NCBI RefSeq assembly: GCF_031432975.1
Contig: NZ_CP133838.1
Coordinates: forward strand, 4,774,001-4,838,000
Direction of reading: 5' to 3'
Source: Buttiauxella selenatireducens
GTDB taxonomy: Bacteria; Pseudomonadota; Gammaproteobacteria; Enterobacterales; Enterobacteriaceae
DNA length: 64,000 nucleotides
The position numbers and the translations under genes were made by a program. The notes beneath the pieces are model-generated. The model did no database searches. It was not told where the DNA came from and saw only the letters and a program-made list of their open reading frames with translations. Within the stretch, counting starts at the first letter, position 1; every line of letters begins with the position of its first letter. Positions 37,394 through 47,015 of this stretch are shown here, piece by piece.

Positions 37394-38128
37394 TCAAGCC
37401 GCATTATTTTCCGCCTGAATAACATCTGCCGAAAATACATAACCTATGCCACGAATAGTTTTAATTAATGCAGGCTGGTGTGGGTTTATTTCTATTTTCC
37501 TGCGCAAGCGCATAATGAGCACATCTATAGTCCTGTCGAATACTTCGAGGCTTTCGCTGTGAGTCAGCTCCAGCAATCTTTCACGCGATAGTACTTTGCG
37601 CGCGTTTTGCATCAGCGCCAGTAATAAGCCGTATTCGCCCTGGGTTAGGTCAATCTGTTCAAGCTGTGGGTTTAAAAGCTGGCAACGTTCGGTATCCAGT
37701 CGCCAGCCATTGAAATGCAGGCCACTGGTTTTTGTTGTGGTTGTTTCAATCGCAAGCGCCCCGCTGCGGCGCAGCACGGCTTTGACGCGCGCCACCACCA
37801 CACGCGGGTTAAACGGTTTGGCGATGTAATCATCTGCGCCCATTTCCAGCCCGACAACCACGTCGGATTCGCTACCCAGCCCGGTTAGCATCACCACCGG
37901 TAAATCCGGGCGCTGGCGCTGAATGTGTTGCAGCACAAGCAGCCCATTGATATCAGGTAGGATCATATCCAGCAGCACCAGCGCGATTTCCGGTTGTTGG
38001 GTTATCGCTGTCAGCGCATCGTTCCCCGAATGGCAAACCCTCACCTCAAAGACGTGTTCATTGAGCACATCGCGCAGCACGTCACAAATTGCCAGATCGT
38101 CATCCACCAGCAAAATGGCAGGCTTCAT
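37394..38128 (-). CDS. OmpR-family response regulator
   Basis: 244-residue regulator with a receiver (acidic pocket in LVDDD, phospho-acceptor Asp54 in VLLDMILPD, lysine in AKPFNP) and a C-terminal winged helix (about 135-235, ending TIRGIGYVF). GGAGA precedes the start. It is convergent with the sugar operon and probably paired with the hybrid kinase at 27894-30458 on the other side of that operon, the only unpaired kinase nearby. Expected targets are the ABC transporter promoter and possibly its own. Confidence 0.88.
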   Translation of the reverse strand: MKPAILLVDDDLAICDVLRDVLNEHVFEVRVCHSGNDALTAITQQPEIALVLLDMILPDINGLLVLQHIQRQRPDLPVVMLTGLGSESDVVVGLEMGADDYIAKPFNPRVVVARVKAVLRRSGALAIETTTTKTSGLHFNGWRLDTERCQLLNPQLEQIDLTQGEYGLLLALMQNARKVLSRERLLELTHSESLEVFDRTIDVLIMRLRRKIEINPHQPALIKTIRGIGYVFSADVIQAENNAA

Positions 38129-38330
38129 GGTTCATCTCCGTGGAGGATGCAGGGGTGAAATAATCATTGTGGGTGATAGTTGAAGGAGTGCCGCATACCC
38201 ATGCTGAATTTTCAACCAGTGTCACAAACCCTGCTTAAGTCGACACGTCACTTTTGACGATGACCTGTTTTTCGTCAGAGTTTTGCTGCTTTTATCGCCG
38301 TAAGATGCCTGCAATCCCCTTTCTTTTTTG

Positions 38331-38346
38331 TGGCATAGATAATGCA
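38331..38346 (+). promoter_or_regulatory. Sigma-54 promoter of fdhF
   Basis: TGGCATAGATAATGCA at 38331-38346 has GG and GC separated by exactly 10 nt, the -24/-12 pattern of RpoN promoters, about 70 bp before the fdhF start. E. coli fdhF is likewise RpoN- and FhlA-dependent. Upstream, GTCGACACGTCACTTTTGACGA (about 38238-38259) is a candidate FhlA activator site, with lower confidence. Confidence 0.85.
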
Positions 38347-38416
38347 TTACTTCGGGGAGATGTGATCAGCTGTTTAGTGTCACACACATTTAGCAGCATT
38401 GACTGGAGCAACACTG

Positions 38417-40564
38417 ATGAAAAAAGTCGTCACGGTTTGCCCCTATTGTGCCTCAGGTTGCAAAATCAACCTCGTGGTCGATAACGGCAAAGTCGTCAAG
38501 GCGGAAGCGGCTCAAGGTAAAACTAACCAGGGCGATCTTTGCCTGAAGGGTTACTACGGCTGGGATTTTATTAACGATACTAAAATCCTCACCCCGCGCC
38601 TGAAATCACCGATGATTCGTCGCGAGAAAGGCGGCAAACTCGAAAATGTTTCCTGGGATGAAGCACTGAACTACGTCAGCACTCGTCTTAGCGAAATCAA
38701 AGCGAAACACGGCTCCGATGCCATCATGACCACCGGTTCTTCCCGTGGTACTGGCAACGAAACCAACTATGTGATGCAAAAATTTGCGCGCGCCGTTATT
38801 GGTACCAATAACGTTGACTGCTGCGCACGCGTCTGACACGGCCCATCGGTTGCAGGTCTGCACCAATCGGTCGGTAACGGCGCTATGAGCAACTCAATCG
38901 TCGAGATTGAGGATACCGATTTAGTGTTTGTGTTCGGGTACAACCCGGCAGATTCACACCCTATCGTTGCTAACCGCGTGATTCGTGCGAAGCAAAAAGG
39001 GGCGCAAATCATAGTTGTCGATCCACGCAAAATTGAAACCGCGCGCATCGCCGATATGCATTTGCAGTTAAAAAATGGTTCTAACATCGCCCTGCTTAAC
39101 GCAATGGCGCATGTGATTATTGAAGAAAACCTGTATGACCAGTCCTTCGTGGCTGCCCGTACCGAAGGTTTCGACGAGTATCGCAAAATTGTTGCAGGCT
39201 ACACGCCTGAATCCGTTGAAGAAATTACTGGCGTGAGCGCGTCGGAAATTCGCAACGCAGCGCGTATGTATGCAAACGCAAAAACAGCCACGATTCTGTG
39301 GGGCATGGGCGTGACCCAGTTCTATCAGGGCGTGGAAACCGTTCGCTCGCTGACAAGTCTTGCGCTGATGACCGGTAATCTGGGTAAACCAAACGTGGGT
39401 GTAAACCCGGTTCGTGGTCAGAACAACGTGCAGGGCGCTTGCGATATGGGCGCACTGCCGGATACCTATCCGGGCTACCAGTACGTGAAAGATGAAGCAA
39501 GCCGCGAGAAGTTCGCGAAAGCCTGGGGCGTAGATTCTTTACCTGCGCACACCGGTTATCGCATCAGCGAATTGCCACACCGCGTCGCCCATGGCGAAGT
39601 GCATGCGGCGTACATCATGGGTGAAGATCCGCTGCAAACGGATGCGGAGCTTTCAGCCGTGCGTAAGGCGTTTGAAGATCTCGAACTGGTGATTGTACAA
39701 GACATCTTCATGACCAAAACCGCGGCTGCGGCCGATGTGATTTTGCCGTCCACCTCCTGGGGTGAACATGAAGGCGTTTACACCGCCGCTGACCGTGGTT
39801 TCCAGCGCTTCTTTAAAGCGGTAGAACCGAAGTGGGATTTGAAAACGGACTGGCAAATTATCAGTGAAATCGCCACCCGTATGGGTTACCCGATGAGCTA
39901 CAACAACACCCAGGAAATTTGGGATGAGTTGCGTGGCTTGTGCCCTGACTTCTATGGTGCTACCTACGAGAAAATGGGCGAATTGGGTTATATCCAGTGG
40001 CCTTGCCGCGATGTCGCGGAAAGCGACCAGGGAACTTCGTTCCTGTATGACGGTAAGTTCGACCGTGAAAATGGTCTGGGTGAATTCTTTACCTGTGACT
40101 GGGCGCCGCCAATCGACAAAGTCACCGAAGAGTACCCAATGGTGCTTTCAACGGTGCGTGAAGTGGGCCACTACTCTTGCCGTTCAATGACCGGTAACTG
40201 TGCGGCACTGGCAGCCCTGGCGGATGAACCTGGATACGCGCAAATCCACATCGACGATGCTGCTCGTTTGGGTATCGAAGATGAAGCGCTGGTGTGGGTT
40301 AATTCCCGCAAAGGTCGCGTCATCACGCGTGCGAATGTGAGCGAACGTCCGAATAAGGGCGCGGTTTACATGACGTATCAGTGGTGGATTGGTGCCTGTA
40401 ACGAGCTGGTGACAGAAAACCTCAGCCCGATTACCAAAACGCCTGAGTACAAATACTGTGCCGTGCGTGTGGAGCCGATTGCCGATCAGCGCGCCGCCGA
40501 ACAGTATGTGATTGACGAGTACAGCAAGCTAAAAGCTAGCCTGCGTGAGAGCGCGGCGGGCTGA
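38417..40564 (+). CDS. fdhF: Formate dehydrogenase H, selenoprotein
   Basis: Molybdenum enzyme oxidising formate to CO2 in the formate-hydrogen-lyase complex. The frame is read through an in-frame TGA at 38834-38836, which is codon 140, the selenocysteine position of E. coli FdhF; the total of 715 codons is also identical. Cluster cysteines Cys8, Cys11, Cys15 and Cys42 plus Lys44 are present. The DNA right after TGA (38837-38878) can form the bacterial SECIS hairpin and looks the same as E. coli there. Without recoding two false frames would be called. GGAGC precedes the ATG. Expression is probably anaerobic and FhlA-driven from the RpoN promoter above. Confidence 0.97.
38837..38876 (+). promoter_or_regulatory. 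SECIS element in fdhF mRNA
   Basis: The bases following the selenocysteine TGA (CACGGCCCATCGG...CCAATCGGTCGG) form a stem with apical loop containing GGTCTGC. This is the SelB-binding hairpin; its sequence is, as I recall it, unchanged from E. coli fdhF. Confidence 0.85.
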
Positions 40565-40587
40565 TTTTAGTCGGCGTAGAGAGTCTA

Positions 40588-40620
40588 AAAGCACCGGAGA
40601 TTTCTTCGGTGCTTTTTTTT
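40588..40620 (+). terminator. Terminator after fdhF
   Basis: AAAGCACCG-gagatttct-TCGGTGCTTTTTTTT: a 9-bp GC-rich stem and an 8-T run, 24 nt after the fdhF stop. The A-run on the left means it may also terminate the convergent AraC gene. Confidence 0.9.
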
Positions 40621-41410
40621 AAAACTCAAATCGCGAAGGCGGCACGCCAAACAATTGCCGGAAGGCATAAGTAAACGCCGACGTACTGCTATAGCCCAGA
40701 TTCAACGCCACCTCCGTCACCGGCTTATGCTGGCGCAGCATCACAATCCCCTGCAATAAGCGCATCCGCTGCTTCCAGCTATTAAACGGCATTCCCGTTT
40801 GCTGACTAAAATGGCGGGAGAAAGTGCGTTCCGACATGTTCATGCTTTTTGCACATTCGTCCTGAGTATGAGGAAGATGCGGTGAATTCTGCATGGAAAA
40901 ACAGAGCTTACGCCAGCGTTCATCTAACGGCCACGGTAGCGCGAATTGGGCTTCCGGCAGGTCTTCAATCAACTCCAGCAACACCAAAAGCAGCCGATCG
41001 TCTTTACTTGCGATGTCGTAAAGCCTGGGAACATGCAAAGTCACGTGGTGAATCAACTCGCGCACCACGTTGTTGACCAGCAGCACCCGGCACTGGCTTT
41101 GTTGCAAGATGGGAACGTCGGGTTGAACATCCAGGCTTTCCAGAAAAACATCATCCAGCGCCCACACTTCATGTTCGATGTTGGCCTGGATCCACATGCC
41201 ATACAGCGTTGGGATCACCCAGCTTGTGCCATTCACCGCAATACGCATATTGCCAGCACGTGCGAATAAAAATTGCGCGAAGGAGTGCGTGTGCGGCGCA
41301 AAATGCGTTCCGCTATACATGGTGTATGAACGGCTGTGAATTGGGCGTGGCAACTCTTTTAAATCAACAACATCCATCGGCAAAGGTGGCCGTTTATCTT
41401 TCAGGATCAT
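40619..41410 (-). CDS. AraC-family regulator (NimR-like)
   Basis: 263 residues: an N-terminal cupin (about 20-100, with HFAPHTHSFAQFLF) and two C-terminal helix-turn-helix motifs (about 165-260, SERTFSRHFSQQTG and VALNLGYSSTSAFTYAFRQLFG). The organisation resembles NimR (YeaM), which controls an adjacent exporter. It is divergent from an EamA transporter across 140 bp and probably regulates it. The ligand is unknown. A later in-frame ATG (residue 12) could be the true start, since no strong ribosome site precedes the first. Confidence 0.82.
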   Translation of the reverse strand: MILKDKRPPLPMDVVDLKELPRPIHSRSYTMYSGTHFAPHTHSFAQFLFARAGNMRIAVNGTSWVIPTLYGMWIQANIEHEVWALDDVFLESLDVQPDVPILQQSQCRVLLVNNVVRELIHHVTLHVPRLYDIASKDDRLLLVLLELIEDLPEAQFALPWPLDERWRKLCFSMQNSPHLPHTQDECAKSMNMSERTFSRHFSQQTGMPFNSWKQRMRLLQGIVMLRQHKPVTEVALNLGYSSTSAFTYAFRQLFGVPPSRFEF

Positions 41411-41550
41411 GGCATGTTTTCAGATTGGCGGGTATTCGATACATATTGACAGCTAATGAGGATTAACGCCAAGGGAGAGCTGCAATAATAACGTCACTCG
41501 GAAACGCCGCATCGCGGCAAACCTCCTTCTTTCTTTTTCGCAGGTTCACC

Positions 41551-42462
41551 ATGTCTGATTCAAAAAACAGCCGCCTTGCTCTTGCAGGGCTTGCCTTTAT
41601 TACGCTGGTCTGGAGCTTTCACTGGATTGTGCTGAAATCAGTGATGCAATACATGGGCGCGTTTGATATCACCGCCCTGCGCTGTTTACTCGGCGCGATA
41701 TTGCTGCTGATTCTGGTGAAAGTACGCAGCGGCAAGCTCAAGCCGCCGCCGTTTAAATCCACTCTATTGATTGCGATGCTGCAAACCGTTGGCATGAATG
41801 GTTTGTCGCAGCTGGCGCTAATTAGCGGCGGCGCAGGGAAAGTGGCCATTCTAACTTACACCATGCCGTTCTGGGCAATATTGCTGGCAGTACCGCTGTT
41901 GAACGAACGTATTCGCCGGATTCAGGGTGCATTTATGGCCGTCGCCCTGATTGGGTTAGTGTTGATTCTGCAACCCTGGAATATAACAGGCTCGTTATTA
42001 AGCCCGATTCTGGCGCTGCTTTCTGGCCTTAGTTGGGCGGCTAGCGCACTGGTTATCAAGAAGATGTATCAGCGCCAGCCCCATCTGAATTTGCTCTCAT
42101 TAACCGCCTGGCAAATGCTTTATGGGGCGCTGGTGCTGTGCGTTCTGGCGATCATCTTCCACCACCAGCCGATTGTATGGAACGGCTATGTGGTGGGCGC
42201 GCTGGCCTACTGCGCGATTCTCGCCACCGCCATCGCCTGGGTGACGTGGCTGTTTGTTCTCAAACATTTATCCACGGCAGTCGCCAGTATGAGCACCCTC
42301 GCCATTCCCTTATTAGGCGTGCTGTTTGCCTGGTGGTTGTTAGGCGAAGTGCCCAATACTCTCGAAGGTGCCGGGATTGTACTTATCGTTCTCGGGCTAT
42401 GCGGCATTAGCTTTAGCGGGAAGAAAACGTTAGTGGAAGAGATTGAAGAGTATCCGTGGTAA
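41551..42462 (+). CDS. EamA/DMT-family transporter
   Basis: 303-residue membrane protein with about ten helices in two EamA repeats (about 10-140 and 155-295). Family landmarks include LVWSFHWIVLK in helix 1 and ALRCLLGAILLL in helix 2. Probably a drug/metabolite exporter controlled by the divergent AraC regulator. In E. coli K-12 this interval (between fdhF and acs) holds other genes such as gltP and nrf, so this pair is a species-specific insertion or replacement. Confidence 0.85.
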   Translation: MSDSKNSRLALAGLAFITLVWSFHWIVLKSVMQYMGAFDITALRCLLGAILLLILVKVRSGKLKPPPFKSTLLIAMLQTVGMNGLSQLALISGGAGKVAILTYTMPFWAILLAVPLLNERIRRIQGAFMAVALIGLVLILQPWNITGSLLSPILALLSGLSWAASALVIKKMYQRQPHLNLLSLTAWQMLYGALVLCVLAIIFHHQPIVWNGYVVGALAYCAILATAIAWVTWLFVLKHLSTAVASMSTLAIPLLGVLFAWWLLGEVPNTLEGAGIVLIVLGLCGISFSGKKTLVEEIEEYPW

Positions 42463-42714
42463 TCACGCCGCATAAAGCAAACGGCATCTTCATAGTGTGA
42501 TTAAGATGCTGTTCCAAAATACTCCGGTTTATCAATACCCTCTCTGTGCAACAACCTCGCCAAATACGCTCTCCTTGCTGGATTTATTGATTAGATTTTC
42601 AACAATTTAATTAATGCGTGATCTGTCGCCCAAAAAGTAAACAAAGCCCTCAAAAGCCCTATTATTAACGTTTGCTTGACATATTATTAACATCCTACAA
42701 GGAGAAAAAAAGCC

Positions 42715-44670
42715 ATGAGCCAAATACATAAACACGCCATTCCCGCAAATATTGCGGACAATTGCCTGATAAACCCGGAGCAATACCAGTCCATGTACCA
42801 ACACTCGGTACATGATCCCGATGCATTCTGGAGCGAACAAGGGAAGATCCTTGATTGGATCAAACCTTATAAAAAGGTGAAAAACACCTCTTTCGCCCCT
42901 GGTAACATCTCTATCAAATGGTATGAAGACGGCACCCTGAATCTGGCCGCCAACTGCCTGGACAGGCATCTGAAAGATCGCGGTGATCAAACGGCGATCA
43001 TCTGGGAGGGCGACGATGCCACTCAGAGTAAAACCATTACTTATCGCGAACTGCATCGCGAAGTGTGCCGTTTTGCCAATACCCTGGTAGAGCTGGGCAT
43101 CAAGAAAGGCGATGTGGTCGCAATTTATATGCCGATGGTGCCGGAAGCCGCCGTTGCAATGCTGGCCTGTGCGCGTATCGGCGCGGTGCATTCGGTGATT
43201 TTTGGTGGTTTCTCACCGGAAGCGGTCGCGGGCCGTATTATCGACTCCAACTCTCGTCTGGTGATTACCGCCGATGAAGGCGTACGTGCCGGGCGTTCTA
43301 TTCCACTGAAGAAAAACGTCGACGACGCGCTGAAAAACCCAGGCGTTAAAACCGTTGAGCACGTTGTGGTTCTGAAACGTACCGGTGGAAATGTGGAGTG
43401 GCATGAAGGCCGCGATCTGTGGTGGAACGAACTGGTTGAAAAAGCCAGCACACACCACCAGCCAGTGGAGGTCAACGCTGAAGATCCGCTGTTTATCCTT
43501 TACACCTCCGGTTCAACCGGCAAGCCGAAAGGCGTGCTGCACACCACGGGTGGCTATCTGGTGTATGCCGCCACCACCTTTAAATATGTATTCGATTACC
43601 ACCAGGGCGACGTTTACTGGTGTACCGCAGACGTGGGTTGGGTCACCGGCCACAGCTACCTTCTTTACGGCCCGCTGGCGTGCGGTGCCATCACGCTGAT
43701 GTTTGAAGGCGTACCAAACTGGCCAGCACCAAACCGCATGGCGCAGGTGGTTGATAAGCATAAAGTGAATATTCTCTACACCGCACCGACGGCGATTCGT
43801 GCGCTGATGGCTGAAGGCGATAAAGCGATTGAAAATACCGATCGTTCGTCGCTGCGCATTTTGGGTTCGGTGGGTGAGCCTATCAACCCGGAAGCGTGGG
43901 AATGGTACTGGAAGAAAATCGGTAACGAAAAATGCCCGGTGGTTGATACCTGGTGGCAGACCGAAACCGGCGGTTTCATGATTACCCCAATTCCCGGTGC
44001 GACCGAGCTGAAAGCAGGTTCCGCCACACGCCCATTCTTTGGCGTTCAGCCCGCTTTAGTGGATAACGAAGGTAATCCGCAACAGGGTGCAACCGAAGGC
44101 AACCTGGTGATCACCGATTCGTGGCCAGGCCAGGCGCGCACGCTGTTTGGCGACCACGAACGTTTCGAGCAGACCTATTTCTCGACGTTTAAAAATATGT
44201 ACTTCAGCGGTGACGGCGCGCGTCGTGACGAAGACGGTTATTACTGGATTACCGGACGCGTGGACGACGTGCTGAACGTTTCCGGTCACCGTCTGGGCAC
44301 CGCAGAAATCGAGTCAGCCCTGGTGTCGCACCCGAAAGTCGCTGAAGCGGCGGTGGTTGGCATCCCGCATAACATTAAAGGCCAGGCGATTTACGCGTAT
44401 GTGACGCTAAACCACGGCGAAGAACCGACACCTGAGCTGTATACCGAAGTGCGTAATTGGGTCCGCAAAGAGATTGGCCCACTTGCCACACCGGATATCC
44501 TGCACTGGACTGATTCACTACCGAAAACCCGCTCTGGCAAAATTATGCGCCGCATTTTGCGCAAAATCGCCGCCGGCGATACCAGCAACCTTGGTGATAC
44601 TTCAACGCTTGCCGATCCGGGTGTTGTTGAGAAGCTGCTGGAAGAAAAACAAGCCATTACCATGCCTTAG
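42715..44670 (+). CDS. acs: Acetyl-CoA synthetase
   Basis: AMP-forming acetate activation to acetyl-CoA, the high-affinity acetate scavenging route. 651 residues (E. coli 652). The adenylation core motif [12 protein letters not shown] (about 262-273), WWQTETGG and the C-terminal PKTRSGK motif with Lys609, the residue controlled by Pat acetylation and CobB deacetylation, are present. Ribosome site AAGGAG. First gene of acs-yjcH-actP. The 252 bp upstream contain AT-rich sequence with a TTGACA at 42676; I could not identify confident CRP sites. Confidence 0.97.
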   Translation: MSQIHKHAIPANIADNCLINPEQYQSMYQHSVHDPDAFWSEQGKILDWIKPYKKVKNTSFAPGNISIKWYEDGTLNLAANCLDRHLKDRGDQTAIIWEGDDATQSKTITYRELHREVCRFANTLVELGIKKGDVVAIYMPMVPEAAVAMLACARIGAVHSVIFGGFSPEAVAGRIIDSNSRLVITADEGVRAGRSIPLKKNVDDALKNPGVKTVEHVVVLKRTGGNVEWHEGRDLWWNELVEKASTHHQPVEVNAEDPLFILYTSGSTGKPKGVLHTTGGYLVYAATTFKYVFDYHQGDVYWCTADVGWVTGHSYLLYGPLACGAITLMFEGVPNWPAPNRMAQVVDKHKVNILYTAPTAIRALMAEGDKAIENTDRSSLRILGSVGEPINPEAWEWYWKKIGNEKCPVVDTWWQTETGGFMITPIPGATELKAGSATRPFFGVQPALVDNEGNPQQGATEGNLVITDSWPGQARTLFGDHERFEQTYFSTFKNMYFSGDGARRDEDGYYWITGRVDDVLNVSGHRLGTAEIESALVSHPKVAEAAVVGIPHNIKGQAIYAYVTLNHGEEPTPELYTEVRNWVRKEIGPLATPDILHWTDSLPKTRSGKIMRRILRKIAAGDTSNLGDTSTLADPGVVEKLLEEKQAITMP

Positions 44671-44694
44671 TCGCTCTTCCTCTCCCTCCGATTT

Positions 44695-44780
44695 CTCCCT
44701 CTCCCTGTGGGAGAGGGTCGGGGTGAGGGGAATACAATCAACATAACGCCCTCACCCTAGCCCTCTCCCCCAGGAGAGGG
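44695..44780. repeat. Palindromic GGAGAGGG repeats between acs and yjcH
   Basis: Two members in inverted arrangement: 44695-44730 (CTCCCTCTCCCTGTGGGAGAGGG then TCGGGGTGAGGGG) and 44749-44780 (CCCTCACCCTAGCCCTCTCCCCCAGGAGAGGG). The GGGTGAGGGG and CCCTCACCC ends face each other across 18 nt, the reverse of the layout seen at the other loci. Confidence 0.85.
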
Positions 44781-44818
44781 AAAATAAAAACCACAACCTT
44801 ACCTCTGGAGAATCTGTG

Positions 44819-45130
44819 ATGAATAACATTTATCAACAGATAGAAGACAGTGAGCATTTCAGGGAGTTAGTCGCTAAACGGCAACGGTTTGCCACCATTT
44901 TATCTCTCATCATGCTGGTGATTTACGTCAGCTTTATTTTGCTGATTGCGTTTGCTCCCGGCTGGTTGGGCACGCCTTTACACGAAGGCACCACCGTGAC
45001 ACGTGGCATTCCCATTGGTGTTGGTGTGATTCTGATCTCTTTCTTCCTGACGGGCGTTTACGTCTGGCGGGCGAACGGCGAATTTGACCGCCTGAATAAT
45101 GCCGTTGTGCGCGAGGTGAAGGTATCATGA
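44819..45130 (+). CDS. yjcH: DUF485 membrane protein YjcH
   Basis: 103-residue inner-membrane protein with two helices (about 28-50 and 62-85), matching E. coli YjcH (104). Found between acs and actP across proteobacteria and thought to support ActP. The ATG at 44819 is preferred to the preceding GTG; CTCTGGAG lies 7-14 nt upstream. Overlaps actP by 4 nt (ATGA). Confidence 0.95.
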   Translation: MNNIYQQIEDSEHFRELVAKRQRFATILSLIMLVIYVSFILLIAFAPGWLGTPLHEGTTVTRGIPIGVGVILISFFLTGVYVWRANGEFDRLNNAVVREVKVS

Positions 45131-46785
45131 AACGTCTTTTCGGCCTCCTTGCCGCACCGCTCCTGAGCCTGCCTGCGTCTGCCTTTGCGGCTGATGCGAT
45201 TACGGGGGCTGTGCAACGCCAGCCAACCAACTGGCAGGCGATCATTATGTTCATCATTTTCGTCGCCTTTACTTTAGGCATTACTTACTGGGCGTCCAAA
45301 CGCACCCGCACCCGTAGCGATTACTACACCGCTGGCGGCAATATCACGGGCTTCCAGAATGGCCTGGCGATTGCGGGCGATTATATGTCTGCCGCGTCGT
45401 TCCTCGGGATTTCGGCGCTGGTATTTACCTCTGGCTACGACGGCCTGATTTACTCACTGGGCTTTTTGGTCGGCTGGCCGATTATTCTGTTCCTGATTGC
45501 TGAACGCCTGCGAAACCTGGGCAAATACACCTTTGCGGACGTGGCGTCGTATCGCCTGAAACAAGGGCCAATTCGTATTCTGTCGGCCTGTGGTTCACTG
45601 GTCGTCGTGGCGCTGTACCTGATTGCTCAGATGGTGGGCGCGGGCAAACTGATCCAACTGTTGTTCGGCCTGAACTACCACGTTGCGGTGGTGCTGGTTG
45701 GCGTGTTGATGGTGATGTACGTGCTGTTTGGCGGCATGCTGGCAACCACTTGGGTGCAAATCATCAAAGCAGTACTGTTGCTGTTCGGCGCAAGTTTCAT
45801 GGCCTTTATGGTAATGAAACACGTCGGCTTTAGTTTCAACAATTTGTTCGCTGAAGCGATCGCAGTCCATCCGAAAGGCATCGCCATCATGAGCCCTGGC
45901 GGGCTGGTGAAAGACCCAATATCAGCGCTTTCGCTGGGATTAGGTTTGATGTTTGGTACCGCCGGTTTGCCACATATTCTGATGCGTTTCTTCACCGTAA
46001 GCGATGCTCGCGAAGCTCGTAAAAGCGTGCTTTATGCCACCGGTTTCATGGGTTATTTCTACATCCTGACCTTTATCATCGGCTTTGGCGCAATCATGTT
46101 GGTGGGGGCAAACCCGGCCTTTAAAGATGCGGCTGGCGCATTGATTGGCGGCAATAACATGGCAGCGGTTCACCTGGCTGATGCCGTGGGTGGCAGCTTG
46201 TTCTTAGGCTTTATTTCGGCAGTCGCCTTCGCCACGATTCTGGCAGTGGTCGCCGGTTTAACGCTTGCAGGTGCGTCAGCGGTGTCGCATGACCTCTACG
46301 CTAACGTATTCCGCAAAGGGGCATCTGAACGTGATGAGCTGAAAGTGTCGAAAATCACCGTTCTGGTGCTGGGTGTGGTGGCTATCCTACTGGGGATTTT
46401 GTTCGAGAAACAAAACATCGCCTTCATGGTCGGCCTGGCGTTCTCGATTGCGGCGAGCTGTAACTTCCCTATTATTTTGCTCTCAATGTACTGGTCAAAA
46501 CTGACCACACGTGGCGCGATGGTAGGTGGTTGGCTCGGCTTGCTGACTGCGGTCATTCTGATGGTCCTCGGCCCAACGGTTTGGGTACAGGTTCTCGGTC
46601 ACGCTTCAGCCATCTTCCCGTATGAATACCCTGCGCTGTTCTCGATTCTGGTGGCGTTTGTCGGTATCTGGGTATTCTCCATCACCGATAACAGCCCTGA
46701 AGGCAATCTGGAACGTGAGAAATTCCGTGCTCAGTTCATCCGTTCCCAAACCGGGATTGGTATCGAACAAGGTCGCGCACACTGA
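45127..46785 (+). CDS. actP: Acetate permease ActP
   Basis: Sodium:solute symporter importing acetate and glycolate, 552 residues (E. coli 549). A cleavable-looking N-terminal signal (ending AFA-AD near 20) is followed by about 13 helices. SSS signatures: [27 protein letters not shown] and [24 protein letters not shown]. Cotranscribed with acs and yjcH. Confidence 0.96.
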   Translation: MKRLFGLLAAPLLSLPASAFAADAITGAVQRQPTNWQAIIMFIIFVAFTLGITYWASKRTRTRSDYYTAGGNITGFQNGLAIAGDYMSAASFLGISALVFTSGYDGLIYSLGFLVGWPIILFLIAERLRNLGKYTFADVASYRLKQGPIRILSACGSLVVVALYLIAQMVGAGKLIQLLFGLNYHVAVVLVGVLMVMYVLFGGMLATTWVQIIKAVLLLFGASFMAFMVMKHVGFSFNNLFAEAIAVHPKGIAIMSPGGLVKDPISALSLGLGLMFGTAGLPHILMRFFTVSDAREARKSVLYATGFMGYFYILTFIIGFGAIMLVGANPAFKDAAGALIGGNNMAAVHLADAVGGSLFLGFISAVAFATILAVVAGLTLAGASAVSHDLYANVFRKGASERDELKVSKITVLVLGVVAILLGILFEKQNIAFMVGLAFSIAASCNFPIILLSMYWSKLTTRGAMVGGWLGLLTAVILMVLGPTVWVQVLGHASAIFPYEYPALFSILVAFVGIWVFSITDNSPEGNLEREKFRAQFIRSQTGIGIEQGRAH

Positions 46786-46796
46786 TCGTTTTGCCC

Positions 46797-46826
46797 TTCC
46801 CGGCTCGCCTGAGCCGGGAAATTTCT
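46797..46826 (+). terminator. Terminator after actP
   Basis: TTCCCGGCTC-gcct-GAGCCGGGAA followed by ATTTCT, 11 nt after the actP stop. Strong stem, short T-run. Confidence 0.75.
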
Positions 46827-47015
46827 CACCGATCGACTTCGCATTTTCCCTCGCTCAATACGCCGTTGCTCACAGTTTTCCGCCCAACAAAAGTGATTCG
46901 CGTCACAGAGAATTTCTCCATTTTGCGAGATTGATCGCGAGTTTAGCCATTGCCAGTCGTAGCGCGGTTTTGCGCGCCGATTGCCGCACGACAATCCCAT
47001 TCCACCTTCATATGA

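Noticed and set aside
38399-40564. fdhF as a pseudogene or two separate genes
   Set aside because: The interrupting TGA is exactly at the selenocysteine codon and is followed by the SECIS sequence.
42463-42714. CRP sites upstream of acs
   Set aside because: Expected from E. coli, but only weak half-matches (for example near 42617) were seen.
42607-43191. 194-codon frame antisense to acs
   Set aside because: Shadow of a clearly coding acs; the same applies to 2945-3535 opposite gadB and 21116-21817 opposite phnI.
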